The notes: generated from the letters alone by a model not told the origin. A stretch of 64,000 bases of DNA from Mucilaginibacter paludis DSM 18603 (GCF_000166195.2 NZ_CM001403.1:4606432-4670431); one strand, 5' to 3'. Shown: positions 54,863 through 63,540, counted from the stretch's first letter. Numbers and translations: made by a program.

Positions 54863-54988
54863 AGCCCCCTCTAAATCTCCCCCGGTAGGGGGAGACTTTT
54901 AATTTTTAGTTATAGATCGTATATCGTTATCTTTCTCAACTCAATTTTCTTAAAGTCCTCTCTACCGGGGAGGATTTAGGAGGGGCTT
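54863..54988 (-). repeat. inverted pair of family B repeats between two fatty-acid genes
   Basis: Unit B1 (54863-54900) and unit B2 (54952-54988) are inverted copies about 50 bases apart. Each also contains the small palindrome around ctaccgg. In minus-strand RNA the pair could form a stem of about 35 bp with mismatches. B1 puts GAGGGGGC just before the SDR ATG; B2 runs into the end of the enoyl-CoA hydratase gene and supplies its last codons and stop. Confidence 0.85.
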
Positions 54989-55758
54989 GTGCCCGCGCTC
55001 TTAGCCTTTAAATTCTGAATAATCATTTGCAGGGCCTTTCTTGTTTCGGGTGCCCACCATTGTTTCAGCATTTGGTTCAAAGCCTCGGTTTGGTCGCCCG
55101 TGGCTGCGGCTATTAAATCCTTACGTAAATTCAGTTTGCTTTGGCTCCAGGTAGCCAGGTTCAGTTGCATGTATTTCCTGATCTGTTTTTCGGCATTGCT
55201 GATCACACTTTCCGGGTTCGATATCTCGTCGATTAAACCGGCTTGTAAGGCCTCTTCAACTGATAATAACTTGCCTTCCATAAGTAATTGGTAAGCCTTA
55301 CGCTCGCCTAACCAAAAGGAGTACAGTTTAAAAATACTATCCGGAACAACGATACCTACCGGGATTTCATTCAGCCCAATAATAAATTTACCCTGCGCCA
55401 TCACCCGGTAATCACAACTAATCGCAATTACGCAGCCACCAGCCGGGCTATGTCCGCTAATGGCCGCCACCATCGGTTTTTTAAACGAAACCAATTTGGC
55501 CTGTAGGGCCAAAAAGTCGTTCCAGAAAATACGGCTCTGCTCTTCATTATAATCATACAGCTCAATCAAATCCAGCCCGGCCGAAAAAAAGTTCTCCTTC
55601 CCGGTGATAATCAAGCCGCCAATATTGTCATCATTGTCAATACTATGAACCAGCGTATGCAGTTCTTTAACCATCTCGGCATTCATCGGGTTTGATTTTC
55701 CCCGGTTAAGCGCAATAACGGCCATCCTATCTTTAATAGTTACCTGTAATGTGTTCAT
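54976..55758 (-). CDS. enoyl-CoA hydratase/isomerase family protein
   Basis: A 260-residue crotonase-fold protein. The oxyanion-hole segments are FFSAGLDLIEL and ISGHSPAGGCVIAISCDYRVMA. FIIGLNEIPVGIVVP follows. The position of the second catalytic Glu is not obvious, so hydratase and isomerase (delta3-delta2) activities are both possible. The C-terminal residues AGTSPS end within a family B repeat. With the dienoyl-CoA reductase gene downstream on the same strand it suggests breakdown of unsaturated fatty acids. Confidence 0.88.
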   Translation of the reverse strand: MNTLQVTIKDRMAVIALNRGKSNPMNAEMVKELHTLVHSIDNDDNIGGLIITGKENFFSAGLDLIELYDYNEEQSRIFWNDFLALQAKLVSFKKPMVAAISGHSPAGGCVIAISCDYRVMAQGKFIIGLNEIPVGIVVPDSIFKLYSFWLGERKAYQLLMEGKLLSVEEALQAGLIDEISNPESVISNAEKQIRKYMQLNLATWSQSKLNLRKDLIAAATGDQTEALNQMLKQWWAPETRKALQMIIQNLKAKSAGTSPS

Positions 55759-56115
55759 TAAGCAAAGGTTTATTGAGCCAATGTCGGGTTAATTTTTCGT
55801 AATTGCAATGCATGCATAGTAATTATTGTGTTGGGAAGTTGAACGGTTGGAAACTTGAAATGTTAAAAATGGCAGGAGCCGAAGAATTGGAGATTGCGAT
55901 TGCCGGATAGGCATTTATTGGTAGTTGTTTATTGATTCACCAAGTTACCGGGAGCTTTAACAATAATAAACTACGGGCTGTTAGGTTTGGGCGTTCCCGC
56001 CAGAAGAAGGCGGGCGGGCTTTTCACTACAAGTCCTCATTCGCTATCGCTCATTCCGGGCTTTCCGTTGCAATCCCTAACGCGGCACCCAGGCTTTATGT
56101 ACTGTAAGTGCTGCC
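55759..56115. other. intergenic region with a dispersed repeat (family E)
   Basis: 357 bases with no credible gene. The stretch from about 55988 to 56090 holds gcccgccttcttctggcggg in inverted form (an internal hairpin around ccagaag), then gggcttttcactacaagtcc and gctttccgttgcaatcccta. It has the look of a dispersed Bacteroidota intergenic repeat; only one copy was seen here. Confidence 0.55.
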
Positions 56116-56736
56116 CTAAACCGCCTGATAAAAGGCCTTTAACATGGCCTTCGGATCAACCGAATGGTTAACGGCACCGGATACCGCTATACCCGTTATC
56201 GGGGTTTTCATTAAATGTTCAACATCCGCTAACAGTATGCCGCCTACAGCTATAACCGGGATAGTAATCGGATATTTTTCCAGCTCACGATAACCTTTAT
56301 AGCCCAGCAGCGGGAAATTGTTAGGTTTGGTATCGGTATGTGCAAACGGGCCGTAACCACAATAATCAACAACACCGCTTTGTTGTAAGGCCAATATCCG
56401 TTCGATGTTGGTAGCCGAAGCACCTAATGTTTTTTCGTCGGTAATAACTTCCCTGATGACTACCAGATCGGCATCAAAATCTTCGATGTGTACGCCTTGG
56501 GCATCTACCCTGTTTAGCAAATGATAATGATCCGTTAAGATCAGCGTAGCTCCCCATTCGTCGCAAATGCTGGCTACCTCATTAATTTCGGGTATCATCT
56601 CGTCGTCCGGTTTGGTTAAGCACCGGTATTGTATCCAGTTAACACCAGCCTGGCAGGCCATCAGGGTTTGCTCGGCATGGCTGCGGTTAGGCAGGTCCTG
56701 GGTAAGGTAGTGGAAACGGGAGATGTATTTTTTCAT
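56116..56736 (-). CDS. ThiE/TenI-family thiamine phosphate synthase-like protein
   Basis: A 206-residue TIM-barrel. Marks: FHYLTQDLP, GVNWIQYRCLTKPDDE, ATLILTDHYHLLNRVDAQGVHI, the phosphate loop region YCGYGPFAHTDTKPN and IPVIAVGGILLADVEHL. ThiE joins HMP-PP and thiazole phosphate; TenI proteins of the same fold aromatise the thiazole. The loop GPFAHTDTK is close to the GPxFxTxTK of ThiE. The protein may act as either. A complete thi operon is absent; the nearest thiamine genes are the riboswitch-controlled importers at 60-63 kb. Confidence 0.82.
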   Translation of the reverse strand: MKKYISRFHYLTQDLPNRSHAEQTLMACQAGVNWIQYRCLTKPDDEMIPEINEVASICDEWGATLILTDHYHLLNRVDAQGVHIEDFDADLVVIREVITDEKTLGASATNIERILALQQSGVVDYCGYGPFAHTDTKPNNFPLLGYKGYRELEKYPITIPVIAVGGILLADVEHLMKTPITGIAVSGAVNHSVDPKAMLKAFYQAV

Positions 56737-56825
56737 TTGTTTTGACTACCAAAGATATACATTAAACAATGATGATTCTTAACAGTTAACTTATGCATTA
56801 GCATTGTTAAAATCACTCACCCAAA

Positions 56826-57200
56826 CGTCATTGCGAGGAACGAAGCAATCTCTAAAAAGGCAGAGTGGCTTTGCAGATTCGCCCTGTACAACATAGAGTT
56901 TGCTTCGTCGTATCTACTCGCAATGACGGCGGGGAAAATGTGCCAGGTAATCAAATCTCGCAGATCATTAACCAACTCACCCATCGTCATTGCGAGGAAC
57001 GAAGCAATCTCTACACAGGCAGAGCGGCTCTGTAGATTCGCTCTATATAGCATAAAGATTGCTTCGTCGTACCTCCTCGCAATGACGGCGGGGTTAGAGG
57101 TTAATTATTAACGAACTTACTTTCGTAACTCAATGACATAGTGGCGCAGCCGCCAGGCACATTCGCCCAGCATAGCATAGAGATTGCTTCGTCGTACCTT
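56826..57200. repeat. cluster of palindromic repeats, family A (two full copies and one half)
   Basis: Copy 1 is at 56826-56938 and copy 2 at 56985-57087; the repeat period is 159 bases. A degraded copy is at about 57133-57200. Each full copy has arms cgtcattgcgaggaacgaag (left) and a mirrored agattgcttcgtcg plus ctcgcaatgacg (right) around about 55 bases of less conserved sequence. The right end runs up to the stop of the phosphatase gene. No gene lies in this 464-base gap. A fourth copy is at 25481-25565. Confidence 0.88.
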
Positions 57201-57201
57201 T

Positions 57202-58863
57202 TTACTTTACAATCTCCAATATCGGCAGTCCAATATTACCGTTCGGGGTTTGGATGTGCAATAGAGCCGCTATGGTAGGCGCTATGTCCGTCATGTGGAT
57301 TGAGGCGTTGGTATGGCCATGCGGAATCCCCCAGCCCATAAATACCAGCGGGATGTGTGTATCGTAAGGGTTCCAGGTGCCGTGCGTGGTGCCGGTGGTG
57401 CCGTGTCCGTCAAACCAGCCTGGTTTTAAAATAATTTCAATTGCGCCGCTGTGCTCGGCGTTATAGCCGTTTATAATACGCAATTTTAAGGCTTCGGGTA
57501 CATTGGCGGCTTGTGCGTTCTGGTTATCAACTACGTATTCAACACCGTCTTGCTTCTGTAAAAATTGGATGCAATCTTGCTTAATAGCGTACTCGCTTAT
57601 TTTTTTATCGGCTATTACCCGGTTGTTTAAATTAACCTGGTAATTCATCAGGCTAAGTACCAAATTATCGATACCGTATTTTTTTGCTAAAATACTATTC
57701 AATTCTTTTTGAATAGCTGTAGTTGGCCATACACCAGCCGGAACACCATGATCTGTTAAAAAAGTTGGGTTATGGGCGGCACCATGGTCGGCAGTTAAAA
57801 ACACGGTATAGTTCCCTTTACCTACAGTATTATCCAGGTAGGTAAAAAAGCTGCCCAGATCGCGGTCGAGGCGCAAATAAGTATCTTCCGTTTCAACCGC
57901 ATTAACGCCGAACTGGTGGCCAACATAGTCGGTTGAGGATAAGCTCACCGCTAAAAAGTCGGTCACTGTATTTTTGCCCAAATGCTCGTTTTCAATAGCG
58001 GCTTTGGCCATGTCCAGGGTAATAGAGTTACCATAAGGAGTACTGCGGATTAAGCCATAACCCTTGCTCATCATCTGCGATGTTTTTACGGGCATGGTAG
58101 GCGCGTCCATCCCCGGAAATTTACCTTCGTATTTGGGGCTGTTATCTTCTGTACTTTGCTGATAGGTGTTGATAGGATAAAGTGTGTTCCAATCCTGCTT
58201 TAAATATTTATCGGCCAGTTTTTCATCGTTAAACTTCTTTACCCAGGCTGGCAGGTCATTCATATAATAGGTGCTGGTTATCCAGTTGCCTGTAGCATCA
58301 TCAAACCAATAAGCAGCGTTGGCGGTGTGCCCGGCGGGCAAAATTCCTCCCCGGTCTTTCAACGCGATGCCGATTACTTTCGACCTGAAGTTTGTGGCCA
58401 GCCTCAACTCATCGGTAACAGTGCTGGTAAGCAAATTGCGTGGCGACATTTCTCCCGCCCTTGATGTGCTGCCCACGGTTTTAACGGTAGTATCTTCGGT
58501 GCAATACATCGTTTTGCCGGTAGCCTGGATAATAAAGTCATTCCCGGCCATGCCGTGTATAGACGGAACCGAACCCGTGTAAATACAAGTATGCCCGGCA
58601 GCGGTTACGGTTGGGATATAATCCAGGTTGGTATTATCGCATGTAAAGCCATCGTTCAGCATGCGCTTTAAACCATTGTTCTGGTAACGGTCGTAAAACC
58701 GGTAAAGGTAATCCCAGCGCATTTGGTCAACCACAATACCCACCACCAGTTTAGGGCGAGGTATGGATGTTGCCGCAGGCGCGGTAACTGATTTTTTTGT
58801 TTGTGCCGATGCGGCCAAAGTTAAACCCGTGATAAGGGCTGCAGAGAGATATTTTAATTTCAT
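57202..58863 (-). CDS. PafA-like alkaline phosphatase, exported
   Basis: A protein of 553 residues from the ATG at 58861-58863 (signal MKLKYLSAALITGLTLAASAQ); the frame is open 28 codons further upstream but overlaps the next gene's end. The alkaline-phosphatase-superfamily fold has metal ligands in VVGIVVDQMRWDYL, nucleophile Thr in YIPTVTAAGHTCIYTGS, the FLTADHGAAHNP pair and a late His in DGHGTTGTTHGTWNP. These match the phosphate-irrepressible phosphatases (PafA) that hydrolyse phosphomonoesters in the periplasm. The inserts GNDFI and RSKVIGIALKDRGG are usual for the family. Confidence 0.9.
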   Translation of the reverse strand: MKLKYLSAALITGLTLAASAQTKKSVTAPAATSIPRPKLVVGIVVDQMRWDYLYRFYDRYQNNGLKRMLNDGFTCDNTNLDYIPTVTAAGHTCIYTGSVPSIHGMAGNDFIIQATGKTMYCTEDTTVKTVGSTSRAGEMSPRNLLTSTVTDELRLATNFRSKVIGIALKDRGGILPAGHTANAAYWFDDATGNWITSTYYMNDLPAWVKKFNDEKLADKYLKQDWNTLYPINTYQQSTEDNSPKYEGKFPGMDAPTMPVKTSQMMSKGYGLIRSTPYGNSITLDMAKAAIENEHLGKNTVTDFLAVSLSSTDYVGHQFGVNAVETEDTYLRLDRDLGSFFTYLDNTVGKGNYTVFLTADHGAAHNPTFLTDHGVPAGVWPTTAIQKELNSILAKKYGIDNLVLSLMNYQVNLNNRVIADKKISEYAIKQDCIQFLQKQDGVEYVVDNQNAQAANVPEALKLRIINGYNAEHSGAIEIILKPGWFDGHGTTGTTHGTWNPYDTHIPLVFMGWGIPHGHTNASIHMTDIAPTIAALLHIQTPNGNIGLPILEIVK

Positions 58864-58936
58864 TGTGAGCTGTAAAATCCAAATATCAGCAATACAATTC
58901 AAATGTAATGTGATATTTCCGTTAACATTCGCCAGC

Positions 58937-60046
58937 TTAACTCGCAAAGGTTAGTACCGCATGCTGGCTGGCGGTATGGATATCGCGCCAAACCCGGTTT
59001 ATCTCGGATGAGGGCTTAGCTGCCTCCAGGCCGCAGTAAGGATACAGCTCATTAACTACCTGGCGGGCACTTTTGGCCAGCTTGCGGCTTGTATCACTTA
59101 CACTTTGTAAATTTTCGGCCTGGTTGGCCGTATCGCCATCGGCATAATTTAGCCACGACCTGTCAACCGCTTCATAAAAGGTGTTCCGGGTATCGTTCAG
59201 TTGATGTACAGCCTGTTCAAATACCTCGTTCAATTCGCTATCCTGTGCCTCTGTTAAGTTTTTGTTAACCCGCTTGGCGGCAAATGTGGCTTTACAAAGA
59301 TCAATAAAATGAATGGCCATCCCCGAAATATTAACCGCGATGGTGGCCTCAGCCAATTGCAAAAAAGGATAAGCATACTGCGGCTTGTGGATCATCATAA
59401 AATCCGGATCGATCCTGAAACTGCGGCTGGCCGGTACCCAAACCTGGTTAACTTCAAAGCTATGGCTTCCTGTTGCCACCATGCCCATATAGTTCCAGGC
59501 GGGTATCACTTTAACCTCGTCTTTTTTAAATACAAAAGGGATAATCAGTTGTTCGCCTTCCGGGTTTAAAACAGGCAGTCCGTTTTGCATTATCCGGCAG
59601 TTGGCGGTAAAATGAGTGGTGTTTAAAGCGCCGCTGGCATATTTCCAGGTGCCGTTAATGATGTAGCCATCTCCGCTGATGGCGGCTGTTCCGCTTGGGG
59701 CACCGCTTCCGGCCAGACAGGCGGTACGGTCGGCAAATATTTCCACGGCCAGTTGTGGGTTTAAAAATCCCGCGAACCAGGCGGCGCCGCTACATAGGGT
59801 AGCAACCCAGCCCAGGCTTCCATCGGCCCAACTTAAGGCTTCTATCAGCCGTACCTCCTGATTCAGATCAAGCTCCAGGCCTCCGTATTCCTTAGGTGTG
59901 ATGATGTTGAACCATCGTTGTTGGTAAATGAGCTCTAATTGCTCCGGTAATAATTGCCGGGCCTGCTCGGCAGCATCGGCAGAACCGCGGATGGTATCGA
60001 TCCAGTTTTGCTGTAATATATTTGAAGGATGTGATGTGATATGCAT
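58937..60046 (-). CDS. acyl-CoA dehydrogenase-family flavoprotein
   Basis: A 369-residue protein of the acyl-CoA dehydrogenase fold. The N-terminal helical part has QRWFNIITPKEYGGLELDLNQEVRLIEALS. The middle beta-domain contains GSGAPSGTAAISGDGYIINGTWKYASGALNTTHF, which matches the FMN/FAD-dependent monooxygenase-like members. The C-terminal helical bundle has the shape of the HsaA/DszC group. The catalytic Glu of true acyl-CoA dehydrogenases is not obvious, so oxidase or monooxygenase activity is possible. Its start is separated from pnuT by a terminator, so it is a separate unit. Confidence 0.8.
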   Translation of the reverse strand: MHITSHPSNILQQNWIDTIRGSADAAEQARQLLPEQLELIYQQRWFNIITPKEYGGLELDLNQEVRLIEALSWADGSLGWVATLCSGAAWFAGFLNPQLAVEIFADRTACLAGSGAPSGTAAISGDGYIINGTWKYASGALNTTHFTANCRIMQNGLPVLNPEGEQLIIPFVFKKDEVKVIPAWNYMGMVATGSHSFEVNQVWVPASRSFRIDPDFMMIHKPQYAYPFLQLAEATIAVNISGMAIHFIDLCKATFAAKRVNKNLTEAQDSELNEVFEQAVHQLNDTRNTFYEAVDRSWLNYADGDTANQAENLQSVSDTSRKLAKSARQVVNELYPYCGLEAAKPSSEINRVWRDIHTASQHAVLTFAS

Positions 60047-60078
60047 AGTAGTATGATAGCTATTTGTGTTTTAGCGGA

Positions 60079-60128
60079 ATGTAAAAAGCAAGCTATTGAA
60101 CAATGGCCGGAACCAGTTCAATAGCTTG
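60079..60128 (-). terminator. terminator after the pnuT-like gene
   Basis: A 13-bp perfect stem (60089-60101 and 60116-60128, arm caagctattgaac) with a 14-base loop. On the minus strand it is followed by ctttttac. It ends the thiamine-uptake transcript. Confidence 0.9.
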
Positions 60129-60167
60129 TTTAGACAAGTTTTCCGTTTTTAAAAGAAAAATAATAGA

Positions 60168-60791
60168 TCAATATGTTGCCGGCGATTTCTCTTTGTTATA
60201 AATCTTCCGCCAGTCAAAAAAGCCCCATATCGCCACAATAAATAAAAACGCGGTAAGCGCGGCAAGCATGGGGAGCTTTTTGTAAAACAATAATGGGATG
60301 GCCACTATGTTTGATATATTTAAGATAACCCAGTTCTCGATTTTTCGTTTTGCCAGCAGCCACATGCCCGCCCATCCGGTTGCGGCTACAAAAGCATCCA
60401 GCGCGGGTACGTTTGATGGGGTATACGTTTTTAATACGTAGTATAAAAACACGCCACCCACAATGATGATCACCATGGTAACCACCCACTCCCGGGCTGT
60501 GGAGTAACTGATTTTAACCGGGGGCTTATCGCTCTTTCTCACCCACAGATACCAGCCGTAAAAGCTCATCACCAGGTAATAAACATTCAACAACGATTCG
60601 GCATAGAGCTGAACATCCAGCAGCAGGTAAATGCCAAGCACCGTACCCAGAATGCCCATTGGGTAAAGCCAAATATTATTTACCCTGGCCAGTAAAACTT
60701 CGGCAACGCCAAAAGCTACAGCCAGCCATTCAATCAGGCTGGTGTGCTTCATCTGTTCTATAAACAGGTTGTACCAATCGTGCCAGTGCAT
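60168..60791 (-). CDS. pnuT: PnuC-family permease, probable thiamine transporter (PnuT)
   Basis: A 207-residue membrane protein with about seven TM helices. PnuC-family marks are IEWLAVAFGVAEVLLARVNNIWLYPMGILG near the N terminus, YAESLLNVYYLVMSFYGWYLW in the middle and YTPSNVPALDAFVAATGWAGMWLLAKRKIENW with WVILNISNIVAIPLLFYKK in the C-terminal half. PnuC proteins take up nicotinamide riboside; members placed behind TPP riboswitches are thought to take up thiamine (PnuT). It begins 1 base after the TonB receptor gene, whose leader is a TPP riboswitch, so thiamine is the probable substrate. This is an inference from the operon. Confidence 0.88.
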   Translation of the reverse strand: MHWHDWYNLFIEQMKHTSLIEWLAVAFGVAEVLLARVNNIWLYPMGILGTVLGIYLLLDVQLYAESLLNVYYLVMSFYGWYLWVRKSDKPPVKISYSTAREWVVTMVIIIVGGVFLYYVLKTYTPSNVPALDAFVAATGWAGMWLLAKRKIENWVILNISNIVAIPLLFYKKLPMLAALTAFLFIVAIWGFFDWRKIYNKEKSPATY

Positions 60792-60792
60792 T

Positions 60793-63240
60793 TTAAAAGG
60801 CTAAACTAAGTGAGGCCAAAAAGTTACGCGGTGCCTGCGGATAATAGTAGTTGTAGTTATACACTGTACCGGCATCAATTTCAGGATAGGTAGCGCCATT
60901 GGCTTCGTACTTTTTGCTGAAAATGTTATTCACCAATAGAGCTACGCCTATGTTTTTAACAGATTTAACCTTGAAGTTATAGCTTAAACGCATACTGTTG
61001 ATGAAATAGCTGTTTAACGATCTGTTCGGGTTAGCGTCGCCCGCGGCGTATCCTATAAATGCCCCGTTGGAGGTATTGTCCAGGTATTGCTTACCAACAT
61101 ATTTGCTGATGAAGGCTATCTCGCCACCCTTAACCGGGATGAACGACAGCTCGCTCGAGCCAACAAACGATGGCGAAAAAGCGATGTCGGTTTTACCATT
61201 GTATTGAATACTCACGATATTGGTTTTGTCATAATCATTCGGATCGTAGTGATTAACCAGGTATTGGGTAAAGTTTTTAACCTTATTGGTGCTCAATGCC
61301 GCAGTTGCTGCCCAGTTAAACCATTTGGTAATACGCAGCTTGCCATCAAACTCCAAACCGGCGCGGTAGCTATCGTCAACATTCTGGCGTGTTGCTTCGC
61401 CAACATCGTTCAACTGCCCGGTTAGCACCAGCTGGTTTTTATACAACATGTAAAAGCCATTAATGCCAGCCGTAAAATCAGACTCCCTGATGCGGTAACC
61501 AACTTCCAGGTCTTTCAAGTTTTCGGGCTTAGGGCGGCTATCGGGCGTGGAGTTGATATAATCCTGCCTGTTGGGTTCGTGATTAGCTACCGCGATGGAG
61601 GCGTAAACATTACTTGCGGTATTAAGCTGGTAAGTGATACCCACCTTTGGGTTAAAAAAATCGAGGCTCACCTGTTGCTGAACGTTGTTCAGGTTACGGT
61701 CGAAACCCAAGAACGAGTAACCCAGGTGGCGGTATTGCAAATCGGCAAATAAAGTAAAGTCGTCTACGGTGTAATTAACTTTTCCGAAGATATTAAAGTC
61801 GGTTTTTTTAGCATCGTTACGCGAATATTCATAGTTGGGAGTTGCCGTGGTGGTTTGCTGTGTCCACTCAATGTTATCATAGTGCCTGCCCTTATACTCG
61901 TTATAAGCGCCGCCCAGTATCAGGTTAAACTCCTTTTTAGGATGATAGTTTAAAGAATAGGTTAGGCCGTAAAAATCGTTATCTAACCAAAGGCGGCGCA
62001 CCAGGTCGGTTGTGTTAATGGTTGTGCCACCAACGGTTACGGGTGTTAAGTCATAGTCGGCTACACTCTGGTCCATTTTATACTCCTCGTAATAACCAAA
62101 ACCTTTGGTGTAGTGCAAGGCACCGCTGAACGATAGGTTGTCGGTAATTTTTTGATCAACCAGTAGCTGCGCATAATTTTGTGTGTAGTTATCGGTTTGG
62201 TTGTAATAGTAACTGCCATCAGGCATTAAGCCAAGCTCATTATAAGTACGGTTACCGGCATTCAAAATATCTTGCGGCACACCATCCCAGGCCTGGTAGG
62301 TTTTTTCGTAACCGGAGAAAACGTTAGCCCGGATCAGTGTATTTTTACCGTAATAAGCGCCGCTAAAAAAATAGGATTTGAGGTCGGACGAGGCGCGGTC
62401 GATATATCCATCGGATTTGATGCGCGATAAGCGGCCGTCAAAGGTAAACTTACCATCTATCAAACCTGTACCCAGGCTCAGCGTATTTTTAAGCGTACCA
62501 TACGAGCCTGCGGAGTTGTTAATTTCGGCATAAGCGCTATCGCGGCGTGTGGTAGTTTGGATGTTGATACTGGCGCCAAAAGCTCCCGCGCCATTGGTTG
62601 ATGTACCTACGCCGCGCTGTATCTGGATGTTATCAACAGAGGAAGCCAGGTCGGGCAGATCGACAAAATAGGCGCCCTGATCTTCAGCATCGTTTAATGG
62701 TATGCCATTCAGGGTGATATTGGTACGCGTACCGTCCGATCCGCGAATGCGGATCCCGGTATAGCCAATCCCTGTACCGGCATCGGAGGTAACTACAGCC
62801 GATGGTGTTTGATTAAGCAAAAAGGGCAGATCCTGTCCGAAATTATTTTTCTGCAGATCCTTCTTGCTCAGGTTGGTAAAGGTGGTAGGGGCATTGTTGG
62901 ATGCACGTGTGGCGCTCACCGTTACCTCGTCGGTAATCATGTTGCTTTTAGTTAATTGAAAATCGCGATCCTGGTTGCCGCTTACGCTGATGGAGGCTTG
63001 AGCCAGTTGGTAACCAATGTAAGTTACCTTAATGGTATAGCTGCCTGCTTTAATATTTTTAATGCGGTAATTGCCTTTACTATCGGCAAGGGTGTTTAAG
63101 TAAGTATTTTCGATACTTACGGTAGCGCCGGGCAAGGTTTCGCCTGTACGCTGGTCGGTAATCTTTCCGGATACGGAAAACTGGGCCGCCGCCACAAAAG
63201 GCAGCATCAGGCCACTAATGGCCAATAATAATTTTTTCAA
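60793..63240 (-). CDS. TonB-dependent outer-membrane receptor, probable thiamine uptake
   Basis: An 815-residue receptor. Signal peptide (MKKLLLAISGLMLPFVAAAQ), a carboxypeptidase-regulatory domain at about 23-95 (SGKITDQRTGETLPGATVSI), a plug at about 110-235 (RIRGSDGTRTNITLNGIPLND, VDNIQIQRGVGTSTNGAGAFG), then the beta-barrel to the final aromatic ASLSLAF. The gene starts 73 bases after the TPP aptamer and is followed directly by the pnuT-like gene. TPP-controlled TonB receptors of this phylum have been proposed to import thiamine (Omr1-type). The ligand is inferred from the riboswitch. Confidence 0.93.
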   Translation of the reverse strand: MKKLLLAISGLMLPFVAAAQFSVSGKITDQRTGETLPGATVSIENTYLNTLADSKGNYRIKNIKAGSYTIKVTYIGYQLAQASISVSGNQDRDFQLTKSNMITDEVTVSATRASNNAPTTFTNLSKKDLQKNNFGQDLPFLLNQTPSAVVTSDAGTGIGYTGIRIRGSDGTRTNITLNGIPLNDAEDQGAYFVDLPDLASSVDNIQIQRGVGTSTNGAGAFGASINIQTTTRRDSAYAEINNSAGSYGTLKNTLSLGTGLIDGKFTFDGRLSRIKSDGYIDRASSDLKSYFFSGAYYGKNTLIRANVFSGYEKTYQAWDGVPQDILNAGNRTYNELGLMPDGSYYYNQTDNYTQNYAQLLVDQKITDNLSFSGALHYTKGFGYYEEYKMDQSVADYDLTPVTVGGTTINTTDLVRRLWLDNDFYGLTYSLNYHPKKEFNLILGGAYNEYKGRHYDNIEWTQQTTTATPNYEYSRNDAKKTDFNIFGKVNYTVDDFTLFADLQYRHLGYSFLGFDRNLNNVQQQVSLDFFNPKVGITYQLNTASNVYASIAVANHEPNRQDYINSTPDSRPKPENLKDLEVGYRIRESDFTAGINGFYMLYKNQLVLTGQLNDVGEATRQNVDDSYRAGLEFDGKLRITKWFNWAATAALSTNKVKNFTQYLVNHYDPNDYDKTNIVSIQYNGKTDIAFSPSFVGSSELSFIPVKGGEIAFISKYVGKQYLDNTSNGAFIGYAAGDANPNRSLNSYFINSMRLSYNFKVKSVKNIGVALLVNNIFSKKYEANGATYPEIDAGTVYNYNYYYPQAPRNFLASLSLAF

Positions 63241-63313
63241 TGTGTGTTGAATTAAATTGAGTTAAACCATCTGCCCGTCAGGGCGAACAAGCAGTACACT
63301 TAACTATTTTACC

Positions 63314-63520
63314 TCTCCCTCCGCCGGCATTACCCGGATCAGGTGCATGTTTCAGTCAATAGTCGGCGGTCAATAGTCGTTAGCCCTTTTTATCGGACTC
63401 AAGACTTTTTGACTCAAGACTTTGTACTTAAACAATGGGTTTGATCTCAGCCTGTCTTTCAGTTTGGTTAAAACAATTTGCAACTTGTTTTATCTTTCCA
63501 AAGCAAGGCACCCCTTGAGA
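63314..63520 (-). promoter_or_regulatory. TPP riboswitch (THI element) with an enlarged junction
   Basis: On the minus strand, 5' to 3': P1 arm TCTC (63517-63520), GGGGTGCC (63507-63514), an extended P3 region, GGCTGAGATC (the conserved CTGAGA at 63445-63450), AAACCC closing P2, then CACCTGATCCGGG (63333-63345), AATGCCGGCGGAGGGA and P1 arm GAGA (63314-63317). These match the conserved core of the TPP aptamer. The region between AAACCCATTG and CACCTGATCC, normally a few nucleotides, is 87 nt long (63346-63432) and carries direct repeats. It should repress the TonB receptor and pnuT-like genes when thiamine pyrophosphate is plentiful. Confidence 0.9.
63346..63432 (-). repeat. repeat-bearing insert in the TPP riboswitch junction
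   Basis: On the minus strand it contains aagtcttgagtc twice (14 bases apart) and gactattgac twice, plus gggctaacgact. The 14-mer agtcttgagtcaaa also occurs at 27082-27095, so the insert is probably derived from a dispersed intergenic sequence. Confidence 0.75.
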
Positions 63521-63540
63521 ATTATGCTGCAAATATAGAA

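Noticed and set aside
55932..56171. A 79-codon plus-strand frame.
   Set aside because: It runs through the family E repeat and into the end of the ThiE-like gene on the opposite strand.
56817..57111. Frames encoding repeated MLYRANLQSRSA-type peptides.
   Set aside because: These are translations of the family A palindromic repeats, not genes.
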